The notes under the pieces are model-generated. The model did not search any database and was not told the DNA's origin. It was given only the letters and a program-made list of their open reading frames with translations. Shown here piece by piece: positions 29,228 through 39,598 of a DNA stretch of 64,000 nucleotides. The stretch is from Chromatiales bacterium 21-64-14. Its GTDB lineage: Bacteria > Pseudomonadota > Gammaproteobacteria > 21-64-14. How positions within the stretch are numbered: position 1 is the stretch's first letter; the number at the start of each line of letters is the position of its first letter. Position numbers and translations under genes: made by a program. The stretch spans positions 62,001 to 126,000 of the forward strand of contig NCBI01000001.1 in the NCBI GenBank assembly GCA_002255365.1, written 5' to 3'.

Positions 29228-30871
29228 ATGATGACCTGCGCCCGCCTCAAGGAATGTACGTTATTCGTCGGGTTGCTGGCCCTGTTGGGGGTGAGCGGCT
29301 GCAGTGGATTGCGCCCGCCCATCGGGGAAGGCACGAACGCCATCGCGCCAGCGTCCGCCACGGCCGCGGCGCCACAGGCAACCGTCGCGGTACCCACCCA
29401 AACCGCTCCCGCGGACCAGATGGACCAAGCCAACGCGGAACCACCCAACCTATGGAGTCGGCTCCGGGCAGGCTTCGGCTTGCCGCATCCGGACAACGCC
29501 CGTGTCATCGCGGAACGGGACTGGTACGCACGCCATCCTAAGTACCTTGACCGCGCCTTCATACGCAGCGAGCCGTTTCTGTATTTCATCCAGCAGCAGG
29601 TTGAAGTACGCCATATGCCCAGCGAGATCGCGCTGCTGCCGGTGGTGGAGAGCGCATTCCAGCCCTTCGCCTACTCGCACGGCCGCGCCGCCGGACTCTG
29701 GCAGTTCATTCCCTCCACCGGGCGTCGTTTCGGCCTGAAGCAAAACTGGTGGTACGACGGGCGCCGGGATATCTACGCGTCCACGCGTGCGGCCCTGGAC
29801 TATCTGGAACAACTCAAGGATCAGTTCAACGGCGACTGGCTGCTCGCCTTGGCGGCCTACAACTCCGGAGCGGGCACCGTACAGGCCGCTATACAACGCA
29901 ACCAGCGTCTCGGCCGCCCGACGGATTTCTGGCACCTGGATCTGCCCAGTGAAACCCAGGCCTACGTGCCCAAATTGCTGGCACTGGGCGAGTTGGTCGC
30001 CAACCCGAAGCGGTATGACCTTACGTTGCCCACGGTCCCCGATAAGCCGTATTTTGCGGTGGTCCAGATCCGCTCCCAAATCGACTTGGCGCGCGTGGCG
30101 GAGCTATCAGGCCTACCCCTGGATCAGGTGTACAAACTGAACCCGGGCTTCAACCGCTGGGCCACGGATCCGCATGGTCCCCATCGCCTGCTGCTCCCAA
30201 AAGCGGACGCGGTGACGTTTCTGAGAAAACTCGCCGTGCTTCCCGAAGACGAACACGTCAGTTGGACGCGCCATCAGATCCGTCCCGGAGAAACCCTCTC
30301 GCAGATCGCGCGCCACTACCACACTACCGTGGCCCTGCTGCAGCAAGTCAATCATCTGCGGGGAATCGAGATCCGGGCCGGTAGTCACCTCGTCATCCCG
30401 GTGGCCCAGGAATCCCTGGCCCACTACCGTTTGAGTGCGGACCAGCGCCGGCTCGCGCTCTTGCACACGCCACGGGTCGGCGAGAAGATGGTGCACACCG
30501 TGCGCCCCGGGGACACCCTGTGGAATATCGCCCGTAGCTTCGGGGTCCCGGTCCACACCCTGGCCCGCTGGAACGGGATCGCACCGGGGGATGTCCTGAA
30601 ACCCGGCCGCAAGCTGGTCATCTGGAAACGCGGCCTCACCACCACGGTGGCCTATCGGGCCCCCGCCGGCCCACCCGCCCGCTTGGGCGTGGTGCAGACC
30701 ATCCGTTACACCGTGCGTCGCGGGGACTCCCTGGCACGGATCTCCCAGCGCTTCAAGGTGAGTGTGGCGCAGCTCTGCCACTGGAACGAGCTGTCCGCCC
30801 GCGGGATCCTGCACCCCGGCCAACGCCTCACCCTGCATGTAAACGTGATGCGGCAGGCGGACAGTATCTAA
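29228..30871 (+). CDS. mltD: Membrane-bound lytic murein transglycosylase D
   Basis: A 547-residue outer-membrane lipoprotein that cleaves peptidoglycan to 1,6-anhydromuropeptides. The N-terminus has a lipobox signal (LLALLGVSGC). The SLT domain carries the catalytic Glu in LLPVVESAFQPFAYS, then GRAAGLWQFIPSTGRRFGL and ALAAYNSGAGTV. Three LysM repeats follow for glycan binding: HQIRPGETLSQIARHYH, HTVRPGDTLWNIARSFG and YTVRRGDSLARISQRFK. E. coli MltD has two LysM modules, so this one is longer. The start is one of two adjacent ATG codons after AAGAGGG; a frame further upstream lacks a ribosome binding site and would spoil the signal peptide. Confidence 0.95.
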   Translation: MMTCARLKECTLFVGLLALLGVSGCSGLRPPIGEGTNAIAPASATAAAPQATVAVPTQTAPADQMDQANAEPPNLWSRLRAGFGLPHPDNARVIAERDWYARHPKYLDRAFIRSEPFLYFIQQQVEVRHMPSEIALLPVVESAFQPFAYSHGRAAGLWQFIPSTGRRFGLKQNWWYDGRRDIYASTRAALDYLEQLKDQFNGDWLLALAAYNSGAGTVQAAIQRNQRLGRPTDFWHLDLPSETQAYVPKLLALGELVANPKRYDLTLPTVPDKPYFAVVQIRSQIDLARVAELSGLPLDQVYKLNPGFNRWATDPHGPHRLLLPKADAVTFLRKLAVLPEDEHVSWTRHQIRPGETLSQIARHYHTTVALLQQVNHLRGIEIRAGSHLVIPVAQESLAHYRLSADQRRLALLHTPRVGEKMVHTVRPGDTLWNIARSFGVPVHTLARWNGIAPGDVLKPGRKLVIWKRGLTTTVAYRAPAGPPARLGVVQTIRYTVRRGDSLARISQRFKVSVAQLCHWNELSARGILHPGQRLTLHVNVMRQADSI

Positions 30872-30878
30872 ACCCGGG

Positions 30879-30900
30879 CCGCGCGGGCTAGCCCGCGCGG
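30879..30900. terminator. Perfect palindrome between convergent genes
   Basis: A 22-base perfect palindrome, CCGCGCGGGCT and its complement, lies between mltD and the convergent aminotransferase, and covers the stop codon of the latter. With no loop and no T-run it is not a classic intrinsic terminator, but the GC-rich hairpin may stop or pause transcription from both sides. Confidence 0.45.
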
Positions 30901-32072
30901 TAGCTGCCGAGGGCGGCATCCACCGCAACGCCCCGCTGGATGGGCGCCCCCAAGTCTCCCAGCACCCCATCCAGGGCACCCAGCAGTAGCAAGACGTTAC
31001 GCGGCCGGCTGCTGTGGCCCATCAGACCGATACGCCAGACCTTCCCCGCGAGATCCCCCAGCCCAGCCCCGATTTCCAGACTGTAATCCCGCAACAGGCG
31101 TTGACGTACCAGCCCGTCGTCCACCCCCGGGGGGATAGTGACGGCGTTCAACTGGGGGAGGCGGGCGTCCTCCCGCACCACGAAGCGCATCCCCATGGCC
31201 TCCAGACCGGCCCGCAGGGCCTGGTGGTTGCGGGCGTGGCGTGCCCATGCCGCCTCAAGCCCTTCTTCCTGGAGCAGCACCAGGGCCTCGTGGAGCCCGT
31301 ACAGGGCGTTGACGGGGGCGGTATGGTGATAGGTGCGCCGCGCCCCCGCACCCCAGTAGCCCAACACCAGGCCCAGATCCAGGAACCAACTCTGGGCCCG
31401 GGTCTTGCGGTGTTTCACCACCTCCATGGCCCGCTCACTGAAGCTGATGGGGGACAGTCCCGGGGTACAGGACAGGCACTTCTGGGTCCCCGAATAGATG
31501 GCATCCACACCCCATTCGTCCACCCGTACCGGCGTACCCCCGAGAGAGGTCACCGCATCCACGATCGCCAGGCAATCATGACGGTGGGCGATGTCCACCA
31601 GGGTCTTGGCATCGGACTGGGCTCCCGTGGAAGTCTCCGCATGGACAAAGGCCACCACGCGGGCCTTGGGGTGGGTCTTCAGGGCATCTTCGAGCTTGTC
31701 CGGGTCCACCGGACTTGCCCAAGGATCATCCACCAGCACCGGCACACCCCCCGCCCGTTCCACGTTCTCCTTCATGCGTCCGCCGAATACCCCGTTGCGG
31801 CACACCACCACCTCGTCGCCGGGCTCCACTAGGTTCACGAAGCAGGTCTCCATACCCGCGGACCCGGGTGCAGAGACCGGCATCGTCAGGGCGTTGCGGG
31901 TCTGGAACGCATAGCGCAGTAGCTCCTTGACCTCGTCCATCATCTCCACGAATGCCGGGTCCAGATGCCCGATCGTGGGACGCGCCATGGCCTCCAGGAT
32001 ACGCGGAGGCACATCCGAGGGGCCGGGACCCATCAGGGTCCGTTGGGGAGGATGAAAAGACGACACGGTCAT
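30888..32072 (-). CDS. Serine/alanine-glyoxylate aminotransferase (class V)
   Basis: A 394-residue PLP enzyme that makes glycine from glyoxylate using serine, alanine or a related donor. It has [17 protein letters not shown] at the N-terminus, [12 protein letters not shown], the PLP-phosphate and ring contacts around HAETSTGAQ and VDAVTSLGG (D172), and the Schiff-base Lys at 198 in [34 protein letters not shown] is typical of the AGXT/SGAT group. The donor cannot be told from sequence. The start chosen (MTVSSFHPP) has CGGAG before it; the frame extends ten residues upstream. With glycerate kinase (61-62 kb) it suggests phosphoglycolate or serine-glycerate salvage. Confidence 0.9.
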   Translation of the reverse strand: MTVSSFHPPQRTLMGPGPSDVPPRILEAMARPTIGHLDPAFVEMMDEVKELLRYAFQTRNALTMPVSAPGSAGMETCFVNLVEPGDEVVVCRNGVFGGRMKENVERAGGVPVLVDDPWASPVDPDKLEDALKTHPKARVVAFVHAETSTGAQSDAKTLVDIAHRHDCLAIVDAVTSLGGTPVRVDEWGVDAIYSGTQKCLSCTPGLSPISFSERAMEVVKHRKTRAQSWFLDLGLVLGYWGAGARRTYHHTAPVNALYGLHEALVLLQEEGLEAAWARHARNHQALRAGLEAMGMRFVVREDARLPQLNAVTIPPGVDDGLVRQRLLRDYSLEIGAGLGDLAGKVWRIGLMGHSSRPRNVLLLLGALDGVLGDLGAPIQRGVAVDAALGSYRAG

Positions 32073-32564
32073 GACTGGGATCTCCGCAGCAGGATTTTCC
32101 ATTATAAAACGAACGGTTTACATCCACCTGTAGGGCGAGAGTATACCGGAATCGGTAGACGGGCCGGAACACAATGGGTACCGGGACGCGCTAGGCTCGA
32201 ACCTTTTGCCGGTGCACACCTCCGGGCCATCAGCCCGCCGACGTGGCGCACCAGCCGCAGAGTGCCGGGGGCATAGCCGACACTCCTTAACAATGCGCGC
32301 GCGGAGTGCATCCCACCCGGGCAAGCGCCTCCGCAATACCGACATGAAGACTCGGATCGGTCCCCGAGGCGCTGTTCGGACTTAGATGCTCGAGGGATAG
32401 AAGACGCCGTTTTGGTCGCGGGAAACGAACCGCCGCCGGATTGAACGAAAACGTCGGAACCCGCGGGCAAAGACGTAACTCTTGCGAACGTTCCGTGGTT
32501 TCCGCGGCGCACCCCACCGGCTAGTCCGGCTCCAACAGCGGAGCTTAAGTAAACGCCATTCAGG
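32073..32564. other. Gap with no recognisable gene
   Basis: About 490 bases between the aminotransferase and the peptide ABC ATPase gene, both on the minus strand. A minus-strand frame spans it (MFFATCMGPSLNGVYLSS onward) but overlaps the ABC gene and has no family-like sequence. It probably contains the aminotransferase promoter. Confidence 0.5.
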
Positions 32565-34586
32565 CTAGGGCCCATGCAGGTGGCAAAGAACACGGTGCGT
32601 GGCGCTGACTCGGGTCTCTTCGGGATAGCGCTCGCGGCATATCGGCATTGTCTGGGGACAGCGTGCGTGGAAGTGGCAACCCAGGGGCGGATGCACCGGC
32701 GACGGCGGATCCCCCTCCAGTCGGATCACCTCCCGGCGGGACTCCGGTTCGATGACCGGTACCGCCGACAGCAAGGCCTGGGTGTAAGGATGCAGGGGAC
32801 CGCGCAGGACCTCCTCCACGGTGCCTCGTTCCACGATCCGGCCCAGGTACATCACCGCCACCTCATGGGCGAGATAGGACACCACCGCGAGATTATGGGT
32901 AATGAACAGAAAGGACAGGCCGAGTTCGGCCTGCAGACGATTGAGTAGGTTCAGGATCTGGGCCTGGACCGACACATCCAACGCGCTGGTGGGCTCGTCG
33001 CAGACGATGAGTTTCGGACTGACCGCCAGGGCACGTGCGATACAGATGCGCTGGCGCTGCCCCCCGGAAAACTCGTGCGGATAGCGTTCCCGCGCCGCAG
33101 CTGTCAAACCTACTTGCTCCAACAACTGCGCCACCCGGGCGCGGCGCGCGGCGCGGTCCGCTCCCACTCCGAGGGCCGTCATCCCCTCCTCCACGATGTC
33201 CCCTACCATCATGCGCGGGTTCATGGAGGAATAGGGGTCCTGAAAGATGATCTGCAGGTCCGCTCGCCGCCGGCGCAGCGCCGCACCGCGCAGCTCCGTC
33301 AGCTCCGCCCCCGCGAACCGCACATGGCCCGCAGTGGGACGGATCAGCTGCAGAATACCCTTGGCCACTGTGGTCTTGCCGCAGCCGGATTCACCTACCA
33401 GCGCAAGCGTTCGCCCACCACGCACCTCCAGAGATACCCCGTCAACTGCATGCACCCATCCGCTCGCACGCTGGAACAACCCCGTGTGGATCGGGAAGTA
33501 CACCTTGAGGCCGTCCACCTGCAGCAGTTCACCGTCCCGCTGCGCGGCGGCGCGCGTCACCCCGGTAACCGGCGCCGCAGGCTCCGACCCCTCCCGGGGC
33601 CCCTCCGCCGCGAAACGCGGATCGTAACGGTGGCAGCGCACACCGTGCCCGTCCGGAAGGATCGACCACACCGGGACCGTTGCACGGCAGGTGTCCCACG
33701 CGAAGCCACAGCGCTCGGCAAACCGGCAACCCGGGAATATCTGGGCCAAGGACGGCACCGACCCGGGAATCACTGCCAATGCGTGCTCGCGCTTCTCCAT
33801 GCCGGGCAACGACTCGAACAGCTTGCGACTGTAGGGATGGCGCGGAGCCGCGAAGAACTGCGCCCGCGGGGCCTCCTCTACCACATGGCCCGCGTACATC
33901 ACGCCCACCCGGTCCGCCGTCTGCGCCACCACCCCCAGATCATGAGTAATCAGCAGCAAGGCCATGCCGGTGTCGCGCTGCAGGCCACGCAGGAGTTCCA
34001 GCACCTGCGCCTGAATCGTCACGTCCAAGGCGGTGGTAGGCTCGTCGGCAATCAACAGCTGCGGCTCTCCCGCCAGCGCGATCGCAATCATCACCCGCTG
34101 TTTCATACCGCCCGATAGCTGGTGCGGATATTCGCCGATACGCCGCGGCGGATCCGGAAGCCCGACCGCGTCCAACAATTCCAGGGTGCGACGGCGTAAA
34201 ATCGCACCGCGCAAGCCCTGATGAACCTGCACCGCCTCGCCGATCTGCCGCCCCACGGTAAGCACCGGATTAAGCGACGTCATCGGCTCCTGAAAAATCA
34301 TACCGATCTGTCCGCCACGTACGCGGCGCATTTCCGCTTCCGACAACTCCAGCAGATTCCGGTCCCTGAGCATCACGCGCCCGGCGACAATCCGCCCCGC
34401 GGGCTGCGGCACCAACCGCAGGATCGACAGCGCGGTCATGGACTTGCCGCAACCGGATTCGCCGAGCAGCGCGAAGGTTTCGCCACGACGGATCGCGAGA
34501 TTCAGCCCATCCACCGCACGTACGGCCGTTGCACCGTCGCCGATCCGGGTCTCCAGGCCCTCGATACTCAGCAGGACTTCCGTCAT
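32565..34586 (-). CDS. yejF: Peptide ABC transporter, fused dual ATPase (YejF-type)
   Basis: A 673-residue protein with two complete nucleotide-binding domains, each energising one half of an oligopeptide importer. The first has Walker A GESGCGKSMTALS, signature LSGGMKQR and Walker B LLIADEPTTALD. The second has GESGCGKTTVAKG, FSGGQRQR and LIVCDEPTSALD. Each half ends with the oligopeptide/dipeptide C-terminal motif containing clustered cysteines (FPGCRFAERC and GCHFHARCP), typical of DppD/OppF. The DppD-DppF fusion and the gene order match E. coli YejABEF, which imports peptides including microcin C. The start at MTEVLLSIEG is chosen over a longer frame. It is the last gene of the minus-strand operon. 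Confidence 0.93.
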   Translation of the reverse strand: MTEVLLSIEGLETRIGDGATAVRAVDGLNLAIRRGETFALLGESGCGKSMTALSILRLVPQPAGRIVAGRVMLRDRNLLELSEAEMRRVRGGQIGMIFQEPMTSLNPVLTVGRQIGEAVQVHQGLRGAILRRRTLELLDAVGLPDPPRRIGEYPHQLSGGMKQRVMIAIALAGEPQLLIADEPTTALDVTIQAQVLELLRGLQRDTGMALLLITHDLGVVAQTADRVGVMYAGHVVEEAPRAQFFAAPRHPYSRKLFESLPGMEKREHALAVIPGSVPSLAQIFPGCRFAERCGFAWDTCRATVPVWSILPDGHGVRCHRYDPRFAAEGPREGSEPAAPVTGVTRAAAQRDGELLQVDGLKVYFPIHTGLFQRASGWVHAVDGVSLEVRGGRTLALVGESGCGKTTVAKGILQLIRPTAGHVRFAGAELTELRGAALRRRRADLQIIFQDPYSSMNPRMMVGDIVEEGMTALGVGADRAARRARVAQLLEQVGLTAAARERYPHEFSGGQRQRICIARALAVSPKLIVCDEPTSALDVSVQAQILNLLNRLQAELGLSFLFITHNLAVVSYLAHEVAVMYLGRIVERGTVEEVLRGPLHPYTQALLSAVPVIEPESRREVIRLEGDPPSPVHPPLGCHFHARCPQTMPICRERYPEETRVSATHRVLCHLHGP

Positions 34587-34647
34587 CTCGGTATCCAACT
34601 CCCAACGCCACGCACCGGTCATCACGCTGATGCACTAACGGGAACCA

Positions 34648-36057
34648 TCAACCTTTACGCAGCCGGGGGTCAAAGGCGTCGCGCACCGCGTCGGCGAACA
34701 AGTTTGCCGACAGTACCAGAACAAACATGAACAGGAAAGCCGCCAACAAGGACCACCACACAACCGGCTCCCGCGCCAGCTCCAGCCGTGCGCGGTTGAT
34801 CATATTGCCCCAACTGTAAGTGCTGGGATCCACCCCGACGCCGACATAGGACAGTACCGCCTCCGCAAGCACCAAACCACTGAAATCCAGGACCACCGAG
34901 ATCAGCACGATGTGCATCACATTGGGCAGGATGTGGCGCACCAGCACCCGCGGATGACTCACGCCAAATGCCTGCGCCGCCTGCACGTAGTCCAGCTCAC
35001 GCAGTTTGAGGGCCTCGCCGCGCAGCAGCCGGCACAGTCCCGTCCAGCTCGTAACTCCCAGGATAATGCACAGGAACAGCAGGCGCAGATCGGCGCGCGC
35101 GATCACTGTCTCAAACATGGTTGGATGATTCGCCATGTAGACCTCCAGCATAAGAATCGCGGCCGCAATCAACAGTACGCCGGGTATCGAATTGAGGGTC
35201 GTATAGAGATACTGAATCACGTCATCAACCCAACCGCGAAAATAGCCTGCTGCAATCCCCAGCACAAGCGCGAAGGGCAACATCACCAGGGTGGTCAATG
35301 TGCCGATCATCAACCCGGTCCGAATGCTCTTGATGGTCTGATAAAGCACGTCCTCGCCGACCTTGTCGGTACCAAACACGTGATAGTGCACCGCCAGATG
35401 ACCGGTAACGGAAGCGAAGAGCATCAGTATGCCGAGGGTGTAGAGTGCCACGTTCCAAGGCAATTCTGTATCACCGCCCAGCACTGCCTTCAGCATGGAA
35501 ATGAAAGCGCGACCCCTGCGGAACGCCATGACCACCACGAGCAGGCCGGTCACACCCATCCACCACAAGGCCGCGGCTGCCGCACCACGTAGCGCGGTCC
35601 ACTCGATGTCCGGCCACTTATCGCGGGCCGGATCCGCAAGTTGTGCCCCGCCGTAACGCAACCGCGGGTAGATCCGGACCTCGCGCCCATCCGGACGCTC
35701 CACGGTCTCCCGGCTGAACAGGTGCGTCGCCAGTGGCGCAGAATAGGTACGCTCGTCGTGGGTGCGCAGGTCCGTGAGCATCACGTCAAGCAGACTCAGT
35801 ACCTGACCGGAGTAGCGACCGGCGGACCCCGATGATGCGGGCTCCACCGCAAGGCGGAAGTGCACCGAGTCCAGCATCCCCACCGCGAGGTAGGCGCTCA
35901 AAATCACCAGCGCCGCCACCCCTAGCCGATCCTGCAGGACCCGGCGCCACGGCGCCCGCAGGTGCTCGCGCTGGCGTGCATACAGAGCCAGGGCCACTAC
36001 GGCCGCGACCAGCACATAGAGCAGCAGATCCGTCCACAGGAATACCGGCTTTACCAT
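34648..36057 (-). CDS. yejE: Peptide ABC transporter permease (YejE-type)
   Basis: A 469-residue inner-membrane permease. The binding-protein-dependent transport domain is in the C-terminal half, with the EAA-like cytoplasmic loop LRELDYVQAAQAFGVSHPRV and ILPNVMHIVLISVVLDFSGL. The N-terminal helix (residues 8-26) and a second at 50-65 are followed by an unusually large extracytoplasmic region (about 65-165) before the core helices, making it longer than DppC (300 residues). YejE of E. coli also has a shorter extension. It lies 61 bases upstream of the fused ATPase gene and 49 bases after YejB. Confidence 0.92.
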   Translation of the reverse strand: MVKPVFLWTDLLLYVLVAAVVALALYARQREHLRAPWRRVLQDRLGVAALVILSAYLAVGMLDSVHFRLAVEPASSGSAGRYSGQVLSLLDVMLTDLRTHDERTYSAPLATHLFSRETVERPDGREVRIYPRLRYGGAQLADPARDKWPDIEWTALRGAAAAALWWMGVTGLLVVVMAFRRGRAFISMLKAVLGGDTELPWNVALYTLGILMLFASVTGHLAVHYHVFGTDKVGEDVLYQTIKSIRTGLMIGTLTTLVMLPFALVLGIAAGYFRGWVDDVIQYLYTTLNSIPGVLLIAAAILMLEVYMANHPTMFETVIARADLRLLFLCIILGVTSWTGLCRLLRGEALKLRELDYVQAAQAFGVSHPRVLVRHILPNVMHIVLISVVLDFSGLVLAEAVLSYVGVGVDPSTYSWGNMINRARLELAREPVVWWSLLAAFLFMFVLVLSANLFADAVRDAFDPRLRKG

Positions 36058-36106
36058 GACCCGCGCGCTCCCCGCGGTTTGGTCCCTACAACTTGGCCGA
36101 TCCGCT

Positions 36107-37084
36107 TCATGTCAGCCGGATCCGCGGATCTACCAGGGTATAGGAGATATCGGTCAGCAACAGCCCCAGGATGTAGAGCACCGAGCCCAAGAACACCATC
36201 GTGCGAACGATCGCAAAGTCCTGGCTCTGTATCGCGTCGATGGTATAGCTCCCCAGTCCGGGTATGCCAAAGAAGGATTCCAGAATCAGATTTCCGGTGA
36301 ACAGCAGGGGCAGAATAACTACCGCACCAGTGAGAATCGGGACCATGCCATTTTTGAGCACATGGCGAAACAGCACCTGGATCTCGGACAAACCCTTGGC
36401 ACGCGCCGTGCGCACGTAATCCTTTCCGTATTCTTCCAGGAACAAGGTGCGGTACCAGCGTGTTCCTGATCCGATCCCGGATGCCACGCCCACCGCCACC
36501 GGCAGCACCAAGAACTTGAAGGCGCTAAAACCGCCCGCATAGCCGGAAATCGGGACCAAGTGCATTAGTTTCCCGACAAGATACTGCCCGGCGATGATGT
36601 AAAACAGGCTCGAAATAGACATCAACACCACTGTCAGAACCACCGCCGACAGTTCTACGTAAGTGGAACGGAAGAACACAATCAGCAGGGCAAACGTGAT
36701 GTTGGTCAACAGGCCGACGATGAATACCGGGACGGCAATCGCCAAGCTTGGCCACATGCGCTGGCGGATATCGTAGCCGATATCCCGTCCGCTGTCCGAA
36801 CGTCCGAAGTGAAACAGAAAGAGGCGAATCGATTTCTGGAAAAATATAGTATCCGTAAACCTCTCCAACCCGGACTGGGTGGAATTGTAGAGCATGGGGA
36901 GATCGTAGCCACGCTCGTGCTTCCATATCTGGATCGCCTCGGGTGTCACGCGCTTGACACCGAGCTGCATACGGGCAATATCGTCCGGGGAATTCACGGA
37001 AAAAAACAACACGAAAGTAATTAGGTTTACACCGATCAGAATCGGAATTGCATACAGTACGCGCCGTATCACATAGGCCAACAT
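36107..37084 (-). CDS. yejB: Peptide ABC transporter permease (YejB-type)
   Basis: A 325-residue permease of the DppB/OppB group with about six helices. It starts with the typical MLAYVIRRVLYAIPILIGVNLITF and has the coupling loop YGKDYVRTARAKGLSEIQVLFRHVLKNG, then FTGNLILESFFGIPGLGSYTIDAI. The periplasmic insertion between the first two helices (NSPDDIARMQLG… FGRSDSGRDI) is as in YejB. It pairs with the YejE-type protein to form the membrane channel. Spacing of 54 bases from the solute-binding-protein gene supports one operon. Confidence 0.94.
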   Translation of the reverse strand: MLAYVIRRVLYAIPILIGVNLITFVLFFSVNSPDDIARMQLGVKRVTPEAIQIWKHERGYDLPMLYNSTQSGLERFTDTIFFQKSIRLFLFHFGRSDSGRDIGYDIRQRMWPSLAIAVPVFIVGLLTNITFALLIVFFRSTYVELSAVVLTVVLMSISSLFYIIAGQYLVGKLMHLVPISGYAGGFSAFKFLVLPVAVGVASGIGSGTRWYRTLFLEEYGKDYVRTARAKGLSEIQVLFRHVLKNGMVPILTGAVVILPLLFTGNLILESFFGIPGLGSYTIDAIQSQDFAIVRTMVFLGSVLYILGLLLTDISYTLVDPRIRLT

Positions 37085-37138
37085 CGCGGGAACCTCTCTA
37101 CCTCGGATCGGCTCTACGGAGTCGTTGTTCCATTCTCG

Positions 37139-39346
37139 TCAGTCGGCCGCGGAGCCACCGGGGCGGCGGTGTTCCCGGTACAAATAGGTCGCGAGTGCCG
37201 GGAGCGTGAACAGCGCCACCAAGGCCAGCAACGGCCACAGTACCGGCCGGTTCCAGCGACGCCGCAGCTTGGCACGCAAGTCTGGGTCGATCCGTATGTA
37301 TTTTAATGTGTTGTTTGCCATCAGGTTCGGCTTCACGTTGTGGTCCCAGGCATGATAAAGGCGAAACTCCTTGGGATGAAAACCCCAGACCCACGGCGCG
37401 TCGCGGTCCGCGATACGCACCATCCGGTCGATAACGGCCTGGCGTCCCGGACCATTATCCATATTCTTCATCTGGTCGAACAAACGGTCGAATGCGGGAT
37501 TTTGGTAATTGGCCGCATTCTCCCCGCCGTGCTCGACCTTGCCGTTAGGCCCATAGAGCAGAAACAGGAAGTTCTCCGGGTCCGGATAGTCGGCAGTCCA
37601 ACCCCACAGGAATATCTGCTCCGTCCCCTTCTGCATCTTGTCCTGGAAACGATTGTAGAAAGTGCTCCGGACCACGAGTTGTATGCCAAGTTTCGCGAAC
37701 TGCTTCCGATACCAATCCAGCAGCGCCTTTTCGTCCGGCCCGGAGTTGGAGGCGATATCCAGGTACAGGATCAGCGGAACACCGGTCTTGCGGTCCACGC
37801 CGCCGGGGTAACCGGCTTGAGCAAGGAGGTTGCGTGCATCGGCCACGGTCTTGCGCTGGGGCCGACCGTCCTTCCAATCATAGACGTAGCGATCAATCCC
37901 CTGCGGCCCCTGGCGGTAACCGAAAATGCCGGGGGGCAACGGACCCTGGGCGGCGATCCCGCGTCCGTTGCGGAATATCGCCACGTATTCCTCGTAATTG
38001 ACGGCAATGGAGATTGCCTGGCGCAGCTTACGTGCCGCCTCGGAGTAACCGCCCACGGTGGGATCCAGCATATTGAAGCCCATGTAGTAGATCGCCGGCG
38101 CCACGCTGGTGCGTAGCGCAATGCCTTTGGCCTTCATGGCCGGCGTCAGGCTCACCTGCCCCTGGCCCCCGATCTGCACCGCCTGATCGAAACTGTCCGA
38201 GGAGATCCCGGACACGTCATAGTATCCCTGCAGAAACTTGGTCCAGTATGGGATACTCTCCTTCTCCAGACTGAACACCACGCGATTCACAAACGGAAGC
38301 GGTCGCCCGGCATCCGCGAGCAGCCCTTGTTCCCGATCCCCCGGGGCGCCTTCCCGCGGGTAGGTCTCATGGTGAAAATTCGGGTTCCGGCTGAGCACCA
38401 TACGCCGGTTGGGATTGTTTTCAGTCAGCATGTACGGGCCGGTACCTACCGGATACCAGTCCAGCGAAATATTGCGTTCGGCCAGTCCCGGCTGCGCGTA
38501 GAACCGCACCACCTCCGGCGGTACCGGTGCAAAGAAGGGCATCGCCAGCCAGTAGAGAAACTGGGGGTACTTGCCGCGGATCTTGATGCGATAGGTGTAG
38601 CGATTCACCACCTGTGCACCCTCCAGGGGGTAGCGATTCAGATCCAGGTAGCCCTTCGGCTGACTGTTCCGGGCTTTCTGGAGTGCGGCCGCGAGGCGCC
38701 GCAAGCCGACGATGTATCCACTCATCAGGCCATAGATCGGCGAATGCAGTTCGGGATCCGCCAGCCGCTTGATCTCGTATACGTAGTCCGCCGCCACCAG
38801 CTCCCGGGTGCCGGTCGCGTGAAAATCCGAAAGGGTGTCGATCTCACTCACTTCGCCCGGCGTCAGGTGCCGGTAGACCCACCGGCCGCTGGCGTCCCGG
38901 GCGAAGGCGGGATGCGGCTGGTAGAGTATCCCGGGCTTGATATGGATCTCATATACCGTATAGGCAATCTGGTCAGGCGGCGTATCCGCGGGCAATGGCC
39001 GGCCCGCGTGATCCAGATATACCGCCCGTGGCATCCGTGTGGCGGTTAGGGGGACAAGCTGATAAGGACGTTTCAGATATTGATATTGCAACGGTGGTTC
39101 GTAAATCTGCGAAATGAACTCATATTCGTTGGCGTTGTATGCCCGCGCCGGATCCAGGTGTTTCGGGCGCTCCGAGAACGCACTGTAGAGCACGTTGGCC
39201 CGTGCATCCGCCGCGGGATACGGATCGTTCCAGGGGGCCTTGCTACACCCCCCCAAACACACTGATCCAAGGACCACCATGGCCAGAGCCATGCCACGAA
39301 CTGCCATCGGCCAGTGCCAGCGGGTACCGGACAGTGTCGGGTTCAT
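37139..39346 (-). CDS. Peptide-binding lipoprotein, family 5, with C-terminal membrane helix
   Basis: A 735-residue extracytoplasmic solute-binding protein (SBP_bac_5), the receptor for the downstream Yej-type permease. Lipobox: GSVCLGGC near residue 35. Family features include YSAFSERPKHLDPARAYN, VPLTATRMPRA, WYPVGTGPYMLTENNPNRRM and the C-terminal WTADYPDPENFLFLLYGP. It is longer than E. coli YejA (about 600). The far C-terminus has a hydrophobic helix (WPLLALVALFTLPALATYLY) followed by arginines, unusual for this family, which would tether the protein to the inner membrane. The start is set at MNPTLSGTRW, giving a normal lipoprotein signal; upstream residues are Arg-rich. The ribosome binding site is weak. 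Confidence 0.9.
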   Translation of the reverse strand: MNPTLSGTRWHWPMAVRGMALAMVVLGSVCLGGCSKAPWNDPYPAADARANVLYSAFSERPKHLDPARAYNANEYEFISQIYEPPLQYQYLKRPYQLVPLTATRMPRAVYLDHAGRPLPADTPPDQIAYTVYEIHIKPGILYQPHPAFARDASGRWVYRHLTPGEVSEIDTLSDFHATGTRELVAADYVYEIKRLADPELHSPIYGLMSGYIVGLRRLAAALQKARNSQPKGYLDLNRYPLEGAQVVNRYTYRIKIRGKYPQFLYWLAMPFFAPVPPEVVRFYAQPGLAERNISLDWYPVGTGPYMLTENNPNRRMVLSRNPNFHHETYPREGAPGDREQGLLADAGRPLPFVNRVVFSLEKESIPYWTKFLQGYYDVSGISSDSFDQAVQIGGQGQVSLTPAMKAKGIALRTSVAPAIYYMGFNMLDPTVGGYSEAARKLRQAISIAVNYEEYVAIFRNGRGIAAQGPLPPGIFGYRQGPQGIDRYVYDWKDGRPQRKTVADARNLLAQAGYPGGVDRKTGVPLILYLDIASNSGPDEKALLDWYRKQFAKLGIQLVVRSTFYNRFQDKMQKGTEQIFLWGWTADYPDPENFLFLLYGPNGKVEHGGENAANYQNPAFDRLFDQMKNMDNGPGRQAVIDRMVRIADRDAPWVWGFHPKEFRLYHAWDHNVKPNLMANNTLKYIRIDPDLRAKLRRRWNRPVLWPLLALVALFTLPALATYLYREHRRPGGSAAD

Positions 39347-39598
39347 GACCGTCTGCGGGGCAATCCGCGCAGACACCGCCGCACCTCGGGACCCACGCCG
39401 TCGAGCCCCAGTAGCGGCACTGTAACAGCGGGGTGCCCGTTCGCCATGGCCGTCCACGGACCTATCGGGTAGCGCATCGCGTCACCTCTTCCCCATCATG
39501 GGAATTTCCGGTACCTTACCCCACCATGGGTTCGACATCCAATACCGAGTCCGGTCACCTAACCTACGCCGACCTGCATACGCGCACCGGAGCGTAAA

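Noticed and set aside
32102-32593. Minus-strand 163-codon frame between the aminotransferase and the ABC ATPase
   Set aside because: No family resemblance, overlaps the ATPase C-terminus and has no good ribosome binding site.
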